DNA of 26,215 nucleotides from a virus. Of this stretch, positions 16,597 through 23,307 are shown in pieces (position 1 is the stretch's first letter; the number at the start of each line of letters is the position of its first letter). The translations under genes and the position numbers were made by a program. The notes under the pieces were generated by a model that saw only the letters and a program-made list of their open reading frames with translations, was not told the origin of the DNA and made no database searches. The DNA lies in the IMG/VR virus record IMGVR_UViG_3300019764_000020, positions 1 through 26,215 of that record; one strand, written 5' to 3'.

Positions 16597-16892
16597 TAAA
16601 GTCAATAGTAGATGGAGTTGAACATTTTCAACTAACTGAAGAGGAAGAAATAAATATAAATAAAAACTCTATTGATGCAATTGCAGATTTAGAGTTGAAA
16701 ATTGAAGAGTATAAAGGTTTAGTTGAGCAATATAAGGGAGTTTCCTCTAATTATATAGTTCAATTTACAAATATTCAAAATGAACATGCAGAAATGACAA
16801 CTAAATTTAATGAATTGATGGCAAGAAATGAGGAGTTGCTAAATACAATAAAAGATAACTCACATATAAGTGCTAGTGTAACAATTGAGTAA
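16593..16892 (+). CDS. Small coiled-coil protein of tail region
   Basis: A 99-residue acidic protein beginning on the ATGA overlap with the previous stop. After a short start (MIKSIVDGVEHFQLTEEEEI) it is almost wholly helical with heptad-like spacing (IADLELKIEEYKGLVEQYKGVSSNYIVQFTNIQNEHAEMTTKFNELMARNEELLNTI). Long tail tip genes are often followed by such coiled-coil products, which may be virion fibre parts or chaperones, but no family is recognised. The next gene starts one base before this one ends. Confidence 0.5.
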   Translation: MIKSIVDGVEHFQLTEEEEININKNSIDAIADLELKIEEYKGLVEQYKGVSSNYIVQFTNIQNEHAEMTTKFNELMARNEELLNTIKDNSHISASVTIE

Positions 16893-17185
16893 TGGCAAAA
16901 CTAAAGAAGAAAATAAATTCAAAAGATTATGAATTGATTCTTAATAAAAATGAGATTAAACAAATCGGACTATCTTTAATTCCTGAAATTTCAGAGTTGA
17001 AAAATAGAATTAAAAATCTTGAAAATTTAGTTAAGGATAAAGATATTAATAATGATTTTTTAGAATTTAAAAAGCTTAAATCTGAATTTGATTTACTTTC
17101 AGAGGAAGTGAAAAGGATAAATGAAAATTCAATTAATTTTGAAGAGGGTTTTAACTTAAATTTAATATTAGATGATAAAGATTAG
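16892..17185 (+). CDS. Small coiled-coil protein, similar in form to its neighbour
   Basis: A 97-residue protein that is strongly helical (LIPEISELKNRIKNLENLVKDKDINNDFLEFKKLKSEFDLLSEEVKRINENS), with Leu/Ile heptads and Lys/Glu pairs. It starts on the stop of 16593-16892 (TAATG) and its last 14 bases overlap the following gene. It resembles its neighbour in length and coiled-coil form but not clearly in sequence; whether the two are paralogues needs alignment. A fibre or chaperone role would fit but is unproven. Confidence 0.48.
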   Translation: MAKLKKKINSKDYELILNKNEIKQIGLSLIPEISELKNRIKNLENLVKDKDINNDFLEFKKLKSEFDLLSEEVKRINENSINFEEGFNLNLILDDKD

Positions 17186-17945
17186 CTTCTCAGGATTGGA
17201 CTTTTTCCCAGTTTCAACTTTTACAGATGAAACTAATATTGACTATAGGATGATTCCTATAAACGACTTAATTGTTTCAAATTCAGTACAATGGAATGGA
17301 GAGACTTTAAATGTTCAAAATGTTTTTTATGATGCCTTTAAGCTTACTTTTTTAGTTCGTGAAAATAAAAAGAATGGATTTTCAAAAATTGCATATGCTC
17401 CAAATATTACAGTTTACAATTCTGAAAATGATAAAACAATAAATGCTAAATTTATAAATGTTGAGTTTTCAAAAATAAATGAAAAACAGGAGTTTTATTT
17501 ATGTACTTTTGAATTTGCTGACTTATCGACAAAGAATATTCAGAATAATTATAATAATAATACTGCATTAGAATTGTACACAATAAAGTTTAATCCTACG
17601 AAAATAGGCACGCAAAGTGAGCATACTTCTAATTTTATCCCGTATCTAGAAATAAACCCGACAAAATCAGTAAAAAATGATTTTAAAGATGAGATTTTGG
17701 AGTACAGAAAAAATAAAGTAGGTTGGAACTATTTATTATTCTTAAAAGATTCTGAAATTACAGACTTTTTTAGTAATTTTAATGAAGTCGGGGGGAATAT
17801 TCAAATGAAAATATTTGATACTTCTGGTGATATAGTTGCATATGTTGATGAAGTAGATATTGAAATTAAAAGATTTGGTCAGGGTTTAAATGAATTGAGA
17901 TTGAAATTAATTTCTAGCAATGATATATATTTTTCTCAAAATTAG
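17172..17945 (+). CDS. Beta-rich tail-region protein, unknown function
   Basis: A 257-residue protein predicted mainly beta with short loops rich in Asn and Lys. It starts at ATG 17172, overlapping the previous gene by 14 bases, which suggests reinitiation and expression as part of the tail operon. It has no signal peptide, membrane segment or catalytic motif; repeated strands such as NVFYDAFKLTFLVRENKKNGFSKIAYAPNITVYN and IKISFSGLDFFPVSTFTDET suggest a structural or baseplate/tail-tip component. I do not recognise a family. The promoter of the next gene begins right after its stop. Confidence 0.5.
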   Translation: MIKISFSGLDFFPVSTFTDETNIDYRMIPINDLIVSNSVQWNGETLNVQNVFYDAFKLTFLVRENKKNGFSKIAYAPNITVYNSENDKTINAKFINVEFSKINEKQEFYLCTFEFADLSTKNIQNNYNNNTALELYTIKFNPTKIGTQSEHTSNFIPYLEINPTKSVKNDFKDEILEYRKNKVGWNYLLFLKDSEITDFFSNFNEVGGNIQMKIFDTSGDIVAYVDEVDIEIKRFGQGLNELRLKLISSNDIYFSQN

Positions 17946-17951
17946 CAAACA

Positions 17952-17983
17952 TTTGCAAAACTAAAATATTTACTTTAAATTTG
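17952..17983 (+). promoter_or_regulatory. Bacteroidetes-type promoter for the 17989 gene
   Basis: TTTG at 17952-17955 and TAAATTTG at 17976-17983 are exactly 20 bases apart. The first ATG is only 5 bases past the -7 box, so the transcript could be leaderless or translation may begin at a later ATG. GCAAACATTTGC, an almost perfect palindrome, covers the -33 box. Confidence 0.75.
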
Positions 17984-17988
17984 TATTA

Positions 17989-18810
17989 ATGACTATTCTT
18001 AGATTTCCAAATTTCAACATGATAATTAAAGAAATATTAGACTTAATGGAGTTTTTATATTTTCCTTTATTACTATTATTATTGTTTTTATTTATCTCTT
18101 TTGCTATTTCGTTTTTCAAATACAAAAAAGCTGAAAAGAAAGATAAAGAGGACTTTAGAAATGAGGTTGCAAACAATTTTCTTGAGCTAAATAAAAATAT
18201 GAGTATTTTATTAAAATCTAATCAAACAACGCAAAGAAAAGTAACTGATTTAGATTTTAAAATAGAAACAGAGGTTATAAATAACACTTCTTTAAAGGAA
18301 AAATTAACAAAAGTAGTTAATAGCATTTATTTAAATGATAACAAGTATCTAAATGCTATATTCTTCGAAAAGGTAATGATAATTGTTAAAGAAGTTGGCA
18401 GTTCTTACAAGATTTACAAAGAAAATAAGGATAAAATTGAAACTATAGATATACGAGGGCGTGAGCTTATTATTGAAAAACTAGAAACGATTTTATTAAC
18501 AGAATCATTATTTGATAAAAGCAGGAAATCAATACTAAATTTAGCAGAAGAAATATTAATTGATTTCAATAGTTTGAGAGCGCAAAGCAAAAAAGATACT
18601 AAAATATTGATTGCAAATAGTTTTAAAAACTTTATCGAGCGTGCTTATAATTTATTTTACAATAATAATTCAATTTCAGAAGCAAAAGAAATCGCAAAAA
18701 CAATAAATAATAATATCAAGAAAGATAACAAGATAGGAATTAATGGTAATAAAAACAGCGCAATAAGTGATTTAAGTGCTGATAATATCACGATTAATTT
18801 AAGCAAATAA
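17989..18810 (+). CDS. Membrane-anchored cytoplasmic protein of unknown function
   Basis: 273 residues from ATG 17989. Met codons at residues 11 and 20 (18019, 18046) are alternative starts, because the promoter lies so close that the first ATG may be the very start of the mRNA. One strongly hydrophobic segment (YFPLLLLLLFLFISFAISFF, about 23-43) is followed by a basic stretch (KYKKAEKK), giving an N-out or anchored topology with a helical cytosolic domain of about 200 residues. The C-terminus (NNNIKKDNKIGINGNKNSAISDLSADNITINLSK) is Asn-rich with a beta pattern. It has its own promoter and is last in the late region, as for an accessory (moron) gene. A lysis or exclusion role is possible, but there is no motif to support either. 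Confidence 0.55.
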   Translation: MTILRFPNFNMIIKEILDLMEFLYFPLLLLLLFLFISFAISFFKYKKAEKKDKEDFRNEVANNFLELNKNMSILLKSNQTTQRKVTDLDFKIETEVINNTSLKEKLTKVVNSIYLNDNKYLNAIFFEKVMIIVKEVGSSYKIYKENKDKIETIDIRGRELIIEKLETILLTESLFDKSRKSILNLAEEILIDFNSLRAQSKKDTKILIANSFKNFIERAYNLFYNNNSISEAKEIAKTINNNIKKDNKIGINGNKNSAISDLSADNITINLSK

Positions 18811-18835
18811 ACATATCTCTATTTTATTTATATAT

Positions 18836-18865
18836 AAAAAGCCGCTTCGATATTTCGGGCGGCTT
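18836..18865 (-). terminator. Minus-strand terminator at the convergent junction
   Basis: AAGCCGC (18839-18845) pairs with GCGGCTT (18859-18865), a 7-bp GC-rich stem. On the minus strand it ends in TTTTT (18836-18840). It stops the early operon before it enters the convergent late region; on the plus strand there is no T-run, so it suits minus-strand transcripts. Confidence 0.75.
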
Positions 18866-18868
18866 ATG

Positions 18869-18924
18869 CTTCATAACGCAATATTTAAGTGCATTAAAAC
18901 GCACTAAATATTTACGTTATGAAG
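18869..18924. repeat. Long near-perfect hairpin, attC-like ends
   Basis: CTTCATAACG (18869-18878) pairs with CGTTATGAAG (18915-18924), then AATATTT...AGTGC pairs with GCACT...AAATATT with one or two bulged bases. The whole arm is about 22 bp. It lies 8 bases beyond the last minus-strand stop. The ends (CATAACG/CGTTATG) match those of the hairpins at 19970 and 26031. Confidence 0.6.
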
Positions 18925-18932
18925 TAATAAAA

Positions 18933-19259
18933 TTATTCTGTCAGTTGTTTAATAAACCTTTCATTTCTTGCTGAAAGTATCTCTATATTGAATTTAATAA
19001 TATCAATAGGCAGTTCAGAAGAAAGTAATTTATCTATTTCATTCCTGTTTTTATTTATTTGTTCACGCAATTGCATGTTGTCCATAATTTGACTACTCAT
19101 AACATCAGGCTTAACAACATATTCTTTAACTGAGTTCAATACAGATTCAAGTTCATTTTGCATAGGTTGCCGTTCACCACTACCTGTTTCTATATCCTTT
19201 AATCCACCGTCAAAGTATTCTAACACTTCTATTATATTTTTAATTAACTGTTGTCTCAT
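18933..19259 (-). CDS. Small helical protein, unknown function
   Basis: A 108-residue helical, mixed-charge protein, last gene of the early operon. It contains NELESVLNSVKEYVVKPDVMSSQIMDNMQLREQINKNRNEIDKLLSSELP, a probable coiled coil. No family or motif is recognised. Its stop is followed 12 bases on by the attC-like hairpin 18869-18924, and it starts 50 bases after the R''-like box behind methyltransferase 1. The start codon overlaps one of three ATTCGTT repeats on the plus strand. Confidence 0.5.
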   Translation of the reverse strand: MRQQLIKNIIEVLEYFDGGLKDIETGSGERQPMQNELESVLNSVKEYVVKPDVMSSQIMDNMQLREQINKNRNEIDKLLSSELPIDIIKFNIEILSARNERFIKQLTE

Positions 19260-19308
19260 TCGTTTTAGTTTTTAATTCGTTAAAAAATCCGATTGTAAGC
19301 CTGTATTC

Positions 19309-19317
19309 GTTAGCAAC
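19309..19317 (-). repeat. R''-like box after methyltransferase 1
   Basis: On the minus strand this reads GTTGCTAAC, starting 2 bases after the methyltransferase stop. It is the exact inverted repeat of the copy at 19970-19978 that lies upstream of the same gene. No complete hairpin follows it. Confidence 0.6.
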
Positions 19318-19319
19318 AA

Positions 19320-19940
19320 CTAAAATAGTCGCTGTTGCATAGTTTCGTTTTTAAATCGTTTGACAGCATCGTTAAAATAGTCGCTATCAATATCAATTCC
19401 TACATATTCAACAAAGCCGAAATAATAAGCAGAAATTGCAGAGCTGGCAGAACCAAAGTTTGTATCAATAATTTTCCATTCTTTTTGAGCTTTCGCAAAA
19501 TCAAAACAGAAGTCATATAATTTAACAGGTTTTTGTGTAGGGTGTATTTTATTCTTTTCAGCTGTTACAACGTGCTTTGAATAAATCTTTGCAGGCTTTT
19601 GAAACGAAGTCCACGCCATTTCGCACATTGCAGATGTAAAATTATAAGGCTGTTTTTTATCCCAAATTATAAACCCCTGTGTCGGTTGTAAATCAAAATA
19701 ATTACCACCCCAAATAATCTGATTTTTTGAAATACGGAATATTTCAGCAAAAAATAATTCGTTTGGTATTTTTTCGTCCCAATCTTTTTTAGCTTGCTTT
19801 TGCCTAAATGAATTTGAAGCAATTCCAATCCCATATTCAGGGTCTAAACAAGCCAAATCAAAGTAATTATCTGGATATTGTGCCATAATTTTCATATTAT
19901 CGGCACAAATTAACTTTATATTTTTTTTTGTAAATTCCAT
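19320..19940 (-). CDS. Beta-class DNA methyltransferase with altered DPPY motif
   Basis: A 206-residue protein with the beta-class motif order of N6-adenine or N4-cytosine methyltransferases: catalytic motif IV near the N-terminus (LDPEYGIGI, residues 32-40), HPTQKP at 133-138, and SAM-binding motif I near the C-terminus (IIDTNFGSAS, about 157-166). Methylation of phage DNA typically protects against host restriction. Motif IV is DPEY rather than DPPY and motif I is FGSAS rather than FGSGS, so activity may be altered or lost. No target recognition region of normal size is visible and no endonuclease gene lies beside it. It is related to 25341-26003 in motifs, length and the LF C-terminus. It is bounded by 9-bp inverted repeats. 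Confidence 0.8.
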   Translation of the reverse strand: MEFTKKNIKLICADNMKIMAQYPDNYFDLACLDPEYGIGIASNSFRQKQAKKDWDEKIPNELFFAEIFRISKNQIIWGGNYFDLQPTQGFIIWDKKQPYNFTSAMCEMAWTSFQKPAKIYSKHVVTAEKNKIHPTQKPVKLYDFCFDFAKAQKEWKIIDTNFGSASSAISAYYFGFVEYVGIDIDSDYFNDAVKRFKNETMQQRLF

Positions 19941-19969
19941 ATTTTTAGATTGATAAATAAAAAAAAAGA

Positions 19970-20050
19970 GTTGCTAACATTGTACTGGTCGTAATTCAAT
20001 TTTTTTTCTTTTAAAAAAATTAAACTACGCCAGTACATTGCCGTTATGGG
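19970..20050 (-). repeat. attC-like hairpin upstream of methyltransferase 1
   Basis: The minus strand has CCCATAAC (R''-like), spacer, then TGTACTGG (20037-20030), an inner part, CCAGTACA (19988-19981), and GTTAGCAAC (19978-19970, R'-like). The inner arms continue as CGTA/TACG past one unpaired base (T19989), as in the extrahelical bases of attC hairpins, and A/T-rich arms close the loop. The R'' region includes the stop codon of the upstream gene (TAA at 20044-20046). Confidence 0.5.
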
Positions 20051-20376
20051 TAATAGTAAAACAACGAAATTAAAACTATACTCACAGTTGTGAAAATATG
20101 ATAGATATTAAAAAATGGACGTTCCAAATTTCTACAATCCTCTGTAAACATCGCAAAGAAAATACCCATTAAAGGAATGATAAATGCAATATCAAATAAT
20201 TTAACTCGAAATTTATGTATTTTAAAATATTCAGTGAGCCCATTTTCTTTATGGTATTTGTTATATTTTATTTTTATAGAGCCAAAAAAATGACTTATTT
20301 GTAAGTGCCAATAAATTACTCTAAAATTCAATATTTCTTGTAGTTTTTCTTCCATTTTTTTATTTATTTTTTTCAA
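20044..20376 (-). CDS. Small two-pass membrane protein, unknown function
   Basis: A 110-residue protein with a basic helical N-terminus (KKINKKMEEKLQEILNFRVIYWHLQISHFFG) and two hydrophobic segments near the C-terminus (LFDIAFIIPLMGIFFAMF, about 58-75, and IFTTVSIVLISLFYYY, about 93-108), separated by a short loop containing CRNLERPFF. The stop codon is part of the attC-like hairpin that follows. There is a 6-base gap to the upstream gene at 20383, so it is in the early operon. No family is recognised. Confidence 0.5.
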   Translation of the reverse strand: MKKINKKMEEKLQEILNFRVIYWHLQISHFFGSIKIKYNKYHKENGLTEYFKIHKFRVKLFDIAFIIPLMGIFFAMFTEDCRNLERPFFNIYHIFTTVSIVLISLFYYYP

Positions 20377-20382
20377 GTGCAG

Positions 20383-20598
20383 TTAAATAACAACAGCGTC
20401 ACTCTCATTTATTAAACCATATTCGCATCGAAAAATATAGTCGACTGTTCTATAATGAGGTTTCAAAATTGCTTTAACAACCTCGAAAATCTCGCCTTTT
20501 TTATACCAAAAATCAGATGAAGTTATTTCAATATTATGAATTTCATCATCATAATCTATTATATTACTAACAAAAGGCTGTCTAATTTTCTTTGCCAT
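20383..20598 (-). CDS. Small protein, unknown function
   Basis: A 71-residue protein (MAKKIRQPFVSNIIDYDDEIHN...) with acidic and aromatic residues and a probable mixed alpha/beta fold; a helix-like segment KGEIFEVVKAILKP is followed by a strand-like YRTVDYIFRCEYG. A -7-like TAATTTTG lies 4 bases before the ATG on the minus strand, without a -33 box in place. It follows the nuclease-like gene by 17 bases. No family is recognised. Confidence 0.45.
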   Translation of the reverse strand: MAKKIRQPFVSNIIDYDDEIHNIEITSSDFWYKKGEIFEVVKAILKPHYRTVDYIFRCEYGLINESDAVVI

Positions 20599-20615
20599 GA
20601 TTCAAAATTACAATT

Positions 20616-20957
20616 TTAAACCTCAATTATTTTAATAAGATAAAGGGCTTCTATTATTTTCTTTTTACGCTTATAGGTTGCTGTTTTGAACCCTTTAACG
20701 TCTATTATTTCAATTCTGTTATGATAAACCACTTTAAAATCAGCCTTATAAAATCCTTTTTTTGAGAATGTTCGACCATTCGCAGAGTATTCAATTTTAT
20801 AATCAAATCTAGGCTGCAATTCGATTTCCAGAACTCTATCATTTAAATTTGCAGCTTTTTTTTGAGCCTTCAACTGCATATAATAAAGAGCCTCTTTTTT
20901 TGAGTCGAACTTAATCCCATCTATTATTATTTTCTTTGCGTTGAATTTATTGCTCAT
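20616..20957 (-). CDS. DUF1064 family protein, PD-(D/E)XK nuclease-like
   Basis: A 113-residue protein matching the phage DUF1064 family, thought to be a PD-(D/E)XK nuclease of replication or recombination modules. Visible residues: GIKFDSKKEALYYMQL (14-29, with Glu22), IELQPRFDY (45-53), YKADFKVVY (70-78, with Asp73), and EIIDVKG (83-89, with Asp86-x-Lys88), then KRKKKIIEALY. Asp73, Asp86 and Lys88 form the D...DxK core. It starts 57 bases after the SSB stop, behind a small hairpin (20973-20992). By analogy it may resolve branched DNA or trim ends in phage recombination; the exact substrate is unknown. Confidence 0.72.
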   Translation of the reverse strand: MSNKFNAKKIIIDGIKFDSKKEALYYMQLKAQKKAANLNDRVLEIELQPRFDYKIEYSANGRTFSKKGFYKADFKVVYHNRIEIIDVKGFKTATYKRKKKIIEALYLIKIIEV

Positions 20958-20972
20958 TATTTGATTTTAAAT

Positions 20973-20992
20973 AGAGCCATATAAACGGCTCT
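20973..20992 (-). terminator. Small hairpin after SSB gene
   Basis: AGAGCC (20973-20978) pairs with GGCTCT (20987-20992), a perfect 6-bp stem with an 8-base loop. On the minus strand it is followed by ATTTAAAAT, a weak T-run. It lies between the SSB and DUF1064 genes, so it is at most a partial terminator or a mRNA processing or stability element. Confidence 0.4.
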
Positions 20993-21014
20993 ATGTTGTT
21001 AATAATCAGTTAGT

Positions 21015-21425
21015 TTAAAACGGTAAATCTGATTCGCCTTCGGGAATGTTTTCTTGTTGTTTCGTTTCTGTTTTGGGTTGTTGGCTTGTATTTTCTTCTT
21101 TTTTCCCGCCTAACATTTGCATATCTCTTACAACTATTTCAGTAAAATAACGCTTTTGTCCATCTTTTTCAGACATAGTTGTCTTTATACTTCCTTCAAT
21201 GTAAATTAGACTTCCTTTCTTAATCCACTTCTCAACAACTTCAGCAAGCCCACGCCAAAAAACAAGATTATGCCATTCTGTTTTCTCTACTTTATTACCA
21301 TCTTTACCCTTATAGCTTTCACTTGTGGCTAGTGGTAATTTCGCAACTGCTATGCCGTTATCTAAATACCTTACCTCTGGGTCTTTGCCTACATTTCCTA
21401 CTAGGATTACTTTATTTACGCTCAT
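21015..21425 (-). CDS. ssb: Single-stranded DNA-binding protein
   Basis: A 136-residue protein. Residues 1-108 have the OB-fold of bacterial/phage [39 protein letters not shown], then [59 protein letters not shown]. The C-terminus is a polar linker rich in Gln and Glu, ending in ESDLPF, the acidic tip that binds partner proteins. SSB protects ssDNA in replication and cooperates with annealing proteins; it lies just downstream of the Bet-type gene in the same operon. Confidence 0.95.
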   Translation of the reverse strand: MSVNKVILVGNVGKDPEVRYLDNGIAVAKLPLATSESYKGKDGNKVEKTEWHNLVFWRGLAEVVEKWIKKGSLIYIEGSIKTTMSEKDGQKRYFTEIVVRDMQMLGGKKEENTSQQPKTETKQQENIPEGESDLPF

Positions 21426-21429
21426 TTTT

Positions 21430-21942
21430 TTATAAATTTAAAGGGTTACTTTCTTCTTTTTCTTCTTTGATTTTTGGCTTTTTAAAATTTACTGTAAAGC
21501 TTAAAGTACTACTTTGTTCAGCTTTATTTATGACTTCTCCAGTTTCTGGATTTACAGTACCATCTTCTGGAATTGCTTGCAAGAATTTTTCTCTTTGCTT
21601 AATTTGATTTTTCAATCCTTCCATTTTTTCAACTAAAGAATTATATTGGCTATCTTCGCAATTATCGTAAGTATATTTATTTACATACTTTTGTGTAATT
21701 GTATAACCGTCGTAAATCTCTTTTTTATCACTCATTTCGTGAAATAAAGTATCCTTAAATCGTGGGCTTTTAACTATTTCACTCAATAATTTTGTAGTTA
21801 TATTTATTGTTCTTAAAACTTCATGAGCATTTAAATTTCCATTTTCATATAATTCATTTTCAATTTCATTTTTGAAAATTTCCGAATTATGTAATCCTGA
21901 AGGGAGTAAATTAAATACTCCCAATACGCTAATATTTTCCAT
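21430..21942 (-). CDS. Unknown protein in the recombination operon
   Basis: A 170-residue, mostly helical protein between the Bet-type and SSB genes (spacing 3 and 4 bases). It contains [42 protein letters not shown] (about 98-140), a pattern that I have seen in phage proteins next to RecT-like annealing proteins but which has no assigned role. The C-terminus is Lys/Glu-rich. Context suggests participation in recombination or replication; the protein itself carries no nuclease or ATPase motif. Confidence 0.6.
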   Translation of the reverse strand: MENISVLGVFNLLPSGLHNSEIFKNEIENELYENGNLNAHEVLRTINITTKLLSEIVKSPRFKDTLFHEMSDKKEIYDGYTITQKYVNKYTYDNCEDSQYNSLVEKMEGLKNQIKQREKFLQAIPEDGTVNPETGEVINKAEQSSTLSFTVNFKKPKIKEEKEESNPLNL

Positions 21943-21945
21943 ATC

Positions 21946-22740
21946 TTAATTATTTAGTTCGTTTTGAGCTTCTTTGTAAGCTTCCTCTTCTGCTTGTTCT
22001 TTTTGAATTTCTGCAACTTCTGCGAATATTTCTTTTTCTAATTCAGGACTAATAATGTACTTTCCTTTTGGAGCTTCAATTTCTCTTTTTGTAAGTGCAT
22101 AGTTCACTACATTATCCCAATTTTCAGAACCCTTAATTAACTCAATTTTCAAATTTTCTGTAATTGCTTTTTTATTCTGTGGTTTTTGCTGAACAGAATC
22201 AATATTAATAACTTCGTTTGGCATTTCATCTGTAGTGTAAGGTAAGCCACCTAAAACTTCATTAAAACACATCCTAAAGCCTTGAGAAATAGCAACTTTT
22301 TTAGTCATTGTTACGGGTTTTTCAGCCCAAAACTTATTAGGTCTACCTTCTTTTGTACGCTGTACATATTCAGCATAATAAACCTCATGCGTAAATGGGT
22401 GCGTAAAATCTTTTCTATAAATAGTAATAACAGCTTTCAACGAACTGTTTGTTACCTTTCCAGTAGTTTCAACTTTCCATCCATCTAAACGTCCTGACAT
22501 TTCAGCACGTTTAATATAAACCTCGTACCCAACTAATATAGAAAATTTCCTATACTTACCTTGCCCATACGCAGTAATGTAAGCTTCTCTTTTAAATGGG
22601 TTCAATTCATTCATTATACAAATTTGAATGAATTGTTTCTTTTCATTCTCTTCAATTCCAGAGAATCCGTACATATCTAAAAAAGACATAATATCTTTTT
22701 CTTTTACGGCTAAATTATTATTTGCTTTTTGTATTTCCAT
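21946..22740 (-). CDS. bet: Phage recombination protein, Bet/RecT-type annealase
   Basis: A 264-residue protein of the Bet (lambda Redbeta) type that anneals complementary ssDNA, normally with an exonuclease. It has FIQICIMNELNPFKREAYITAYGQGKYRKFSILVGYEVYIKRAEMSGRLDGW (about 37-88), the signature region of this family (N-P-F-x-x-E-A-Y and V-G-Y-E-V-Y-I-K-R-A-E-x-S-G-x-L-D-G-W), then KKVAISQGFRMCFNEVLGGLPYTTDEM. The C-terminus is acidic. No partner exonuclease gene is present nearby, though DUF1064 and SSB are. A promoter-like box lies about 24 bases upstream. Confidence 0.88.
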   Translation of the reverse strand: MEIQKANNNLAVKEKDIMSFLDMYGFSGIEENEKKQFIQICIMNELNPFKREAYITAYGQGKYRKFSILVGYEVYIKRAEMSGRLDGWKVETTGKVTNSSLKAVITIYRKDFTHPFTHEVYYAEYVQRTKEGRPNKFWAEKPVTMTKKVAISQGFRMCFNEVLGGLPYTTDEMPNEVINIDSVQQKPQNKKAITENLKIELIKGSENWDNVVNYALTKREIEAPKGKYIISPELEKEIFAEVAEIQKEQAEEEAYKEAQNELNN

Positions 22741-22763
22741 ATCTCTATTATTTTAAATTCACA

Positions 22764-22803
22764 CAAAACTACTCAAAATTAATCTAAATAACGAGTAGTT
22801 TCG
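22764..22803 (-). promoter_or_regulatory. Promoter-like region of the Bet operon with inverted repeat
   Basis: On the minus strand TAGTTTTG (22771-22764) fits the -7 box, but no -33 box is in position. The box is part of an 11-bp inverted repeat: CGAAACTACTC (22803-22793) and GAGTAGTTTTG (22774-22764), one G.T pair, with an 18-base spacer. An operator overlapping the -7 box would allow repression. Confidence 0.5.
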
Positions 22804-22935
22804 TATGTTGTTAAACATATTAATTTAAACAAATTTGCTTTAAATCAATCTTAAAAAATCGAACCCTTTTAAGAATAATCAAGTTGTTTAGTTTGTCTAA
22901 ATTTAGACTTGTTTTATTTGAAATGCTTGTGTATA

Positions 22936-23307
22936 TCATAGCGTAATTATTTCTGTTTGTAGTTCAAACATATCAATTGAGGTGTGAAAATCAGATGTAT
23001 ATTCATGGAGTAAATTTAAAAACTCAACTGCACTCAAACCAAAATCAGAAGCATTGATTTCGTGAACATTATTTAAATCCAAAGGCATTTTATAGAATTT
23101 CAAAATATCTATTTTTTCACCTTTAAACTTTTGAACTAAAATAGAGCCATAGTCCTTAGCTCTTAATTTTTTTACTAAATCGAATGTTGGATAGCAACTT
23201 GAGCAAATTTCTACATCTTGAAAGAAATCACTTTCATTTTTATAGCAGTAACATTCCGAACACTCCACTAAGCCTTCATTTTCTGGTGTACTTCTATCTT
23301 TCTTCAT
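22936..23307 (-). CDS. Zinc-ribbon-like protein
   Basis: A 123-residue protein. Residues 16-38 hold two CxxC pairs (C16-x-x-C19 and C35-x-x-C38; an extra Cys at 21) in VECSECYCYKNESDFFQDVEICSSCYP, a zinc-ribbon-like knuckle that usually binds nucleic acid or proteins. The remainder is mixed alpha/beta with EFLNLLHEYTSDFHTSIDMFEL. The start overlaps the previous gene by 14 bases. It is in the early region ahead of the Bet operon. Its role is not known. Confidence 0.6.
   Translation of the reverse strand: MKKDRSTPENEGLVECSECYCYKNESDFFQDVEICSSCYPTFDLVKKLRAKDYGSILVQKFKGEKIDILKFYKMPLDLNNVHEINASDFGLSAVEFLNLLHEYTSDFHTSIDMFELQTEIITL

Noticed and set aside
17970-18176. Minus-strand 68-codon frame opposite the membrane gene
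   Set aside because: It lies across a good plus-strand promoter and gene start; no signals of its own.
20603-20610. TAATTTTG as promoter for the 20598 gene
   Set aside because: A -7-like box is present, but there is no -33 box at 17-23 bases and the box is only 4 bases from the ATG inside an operon.
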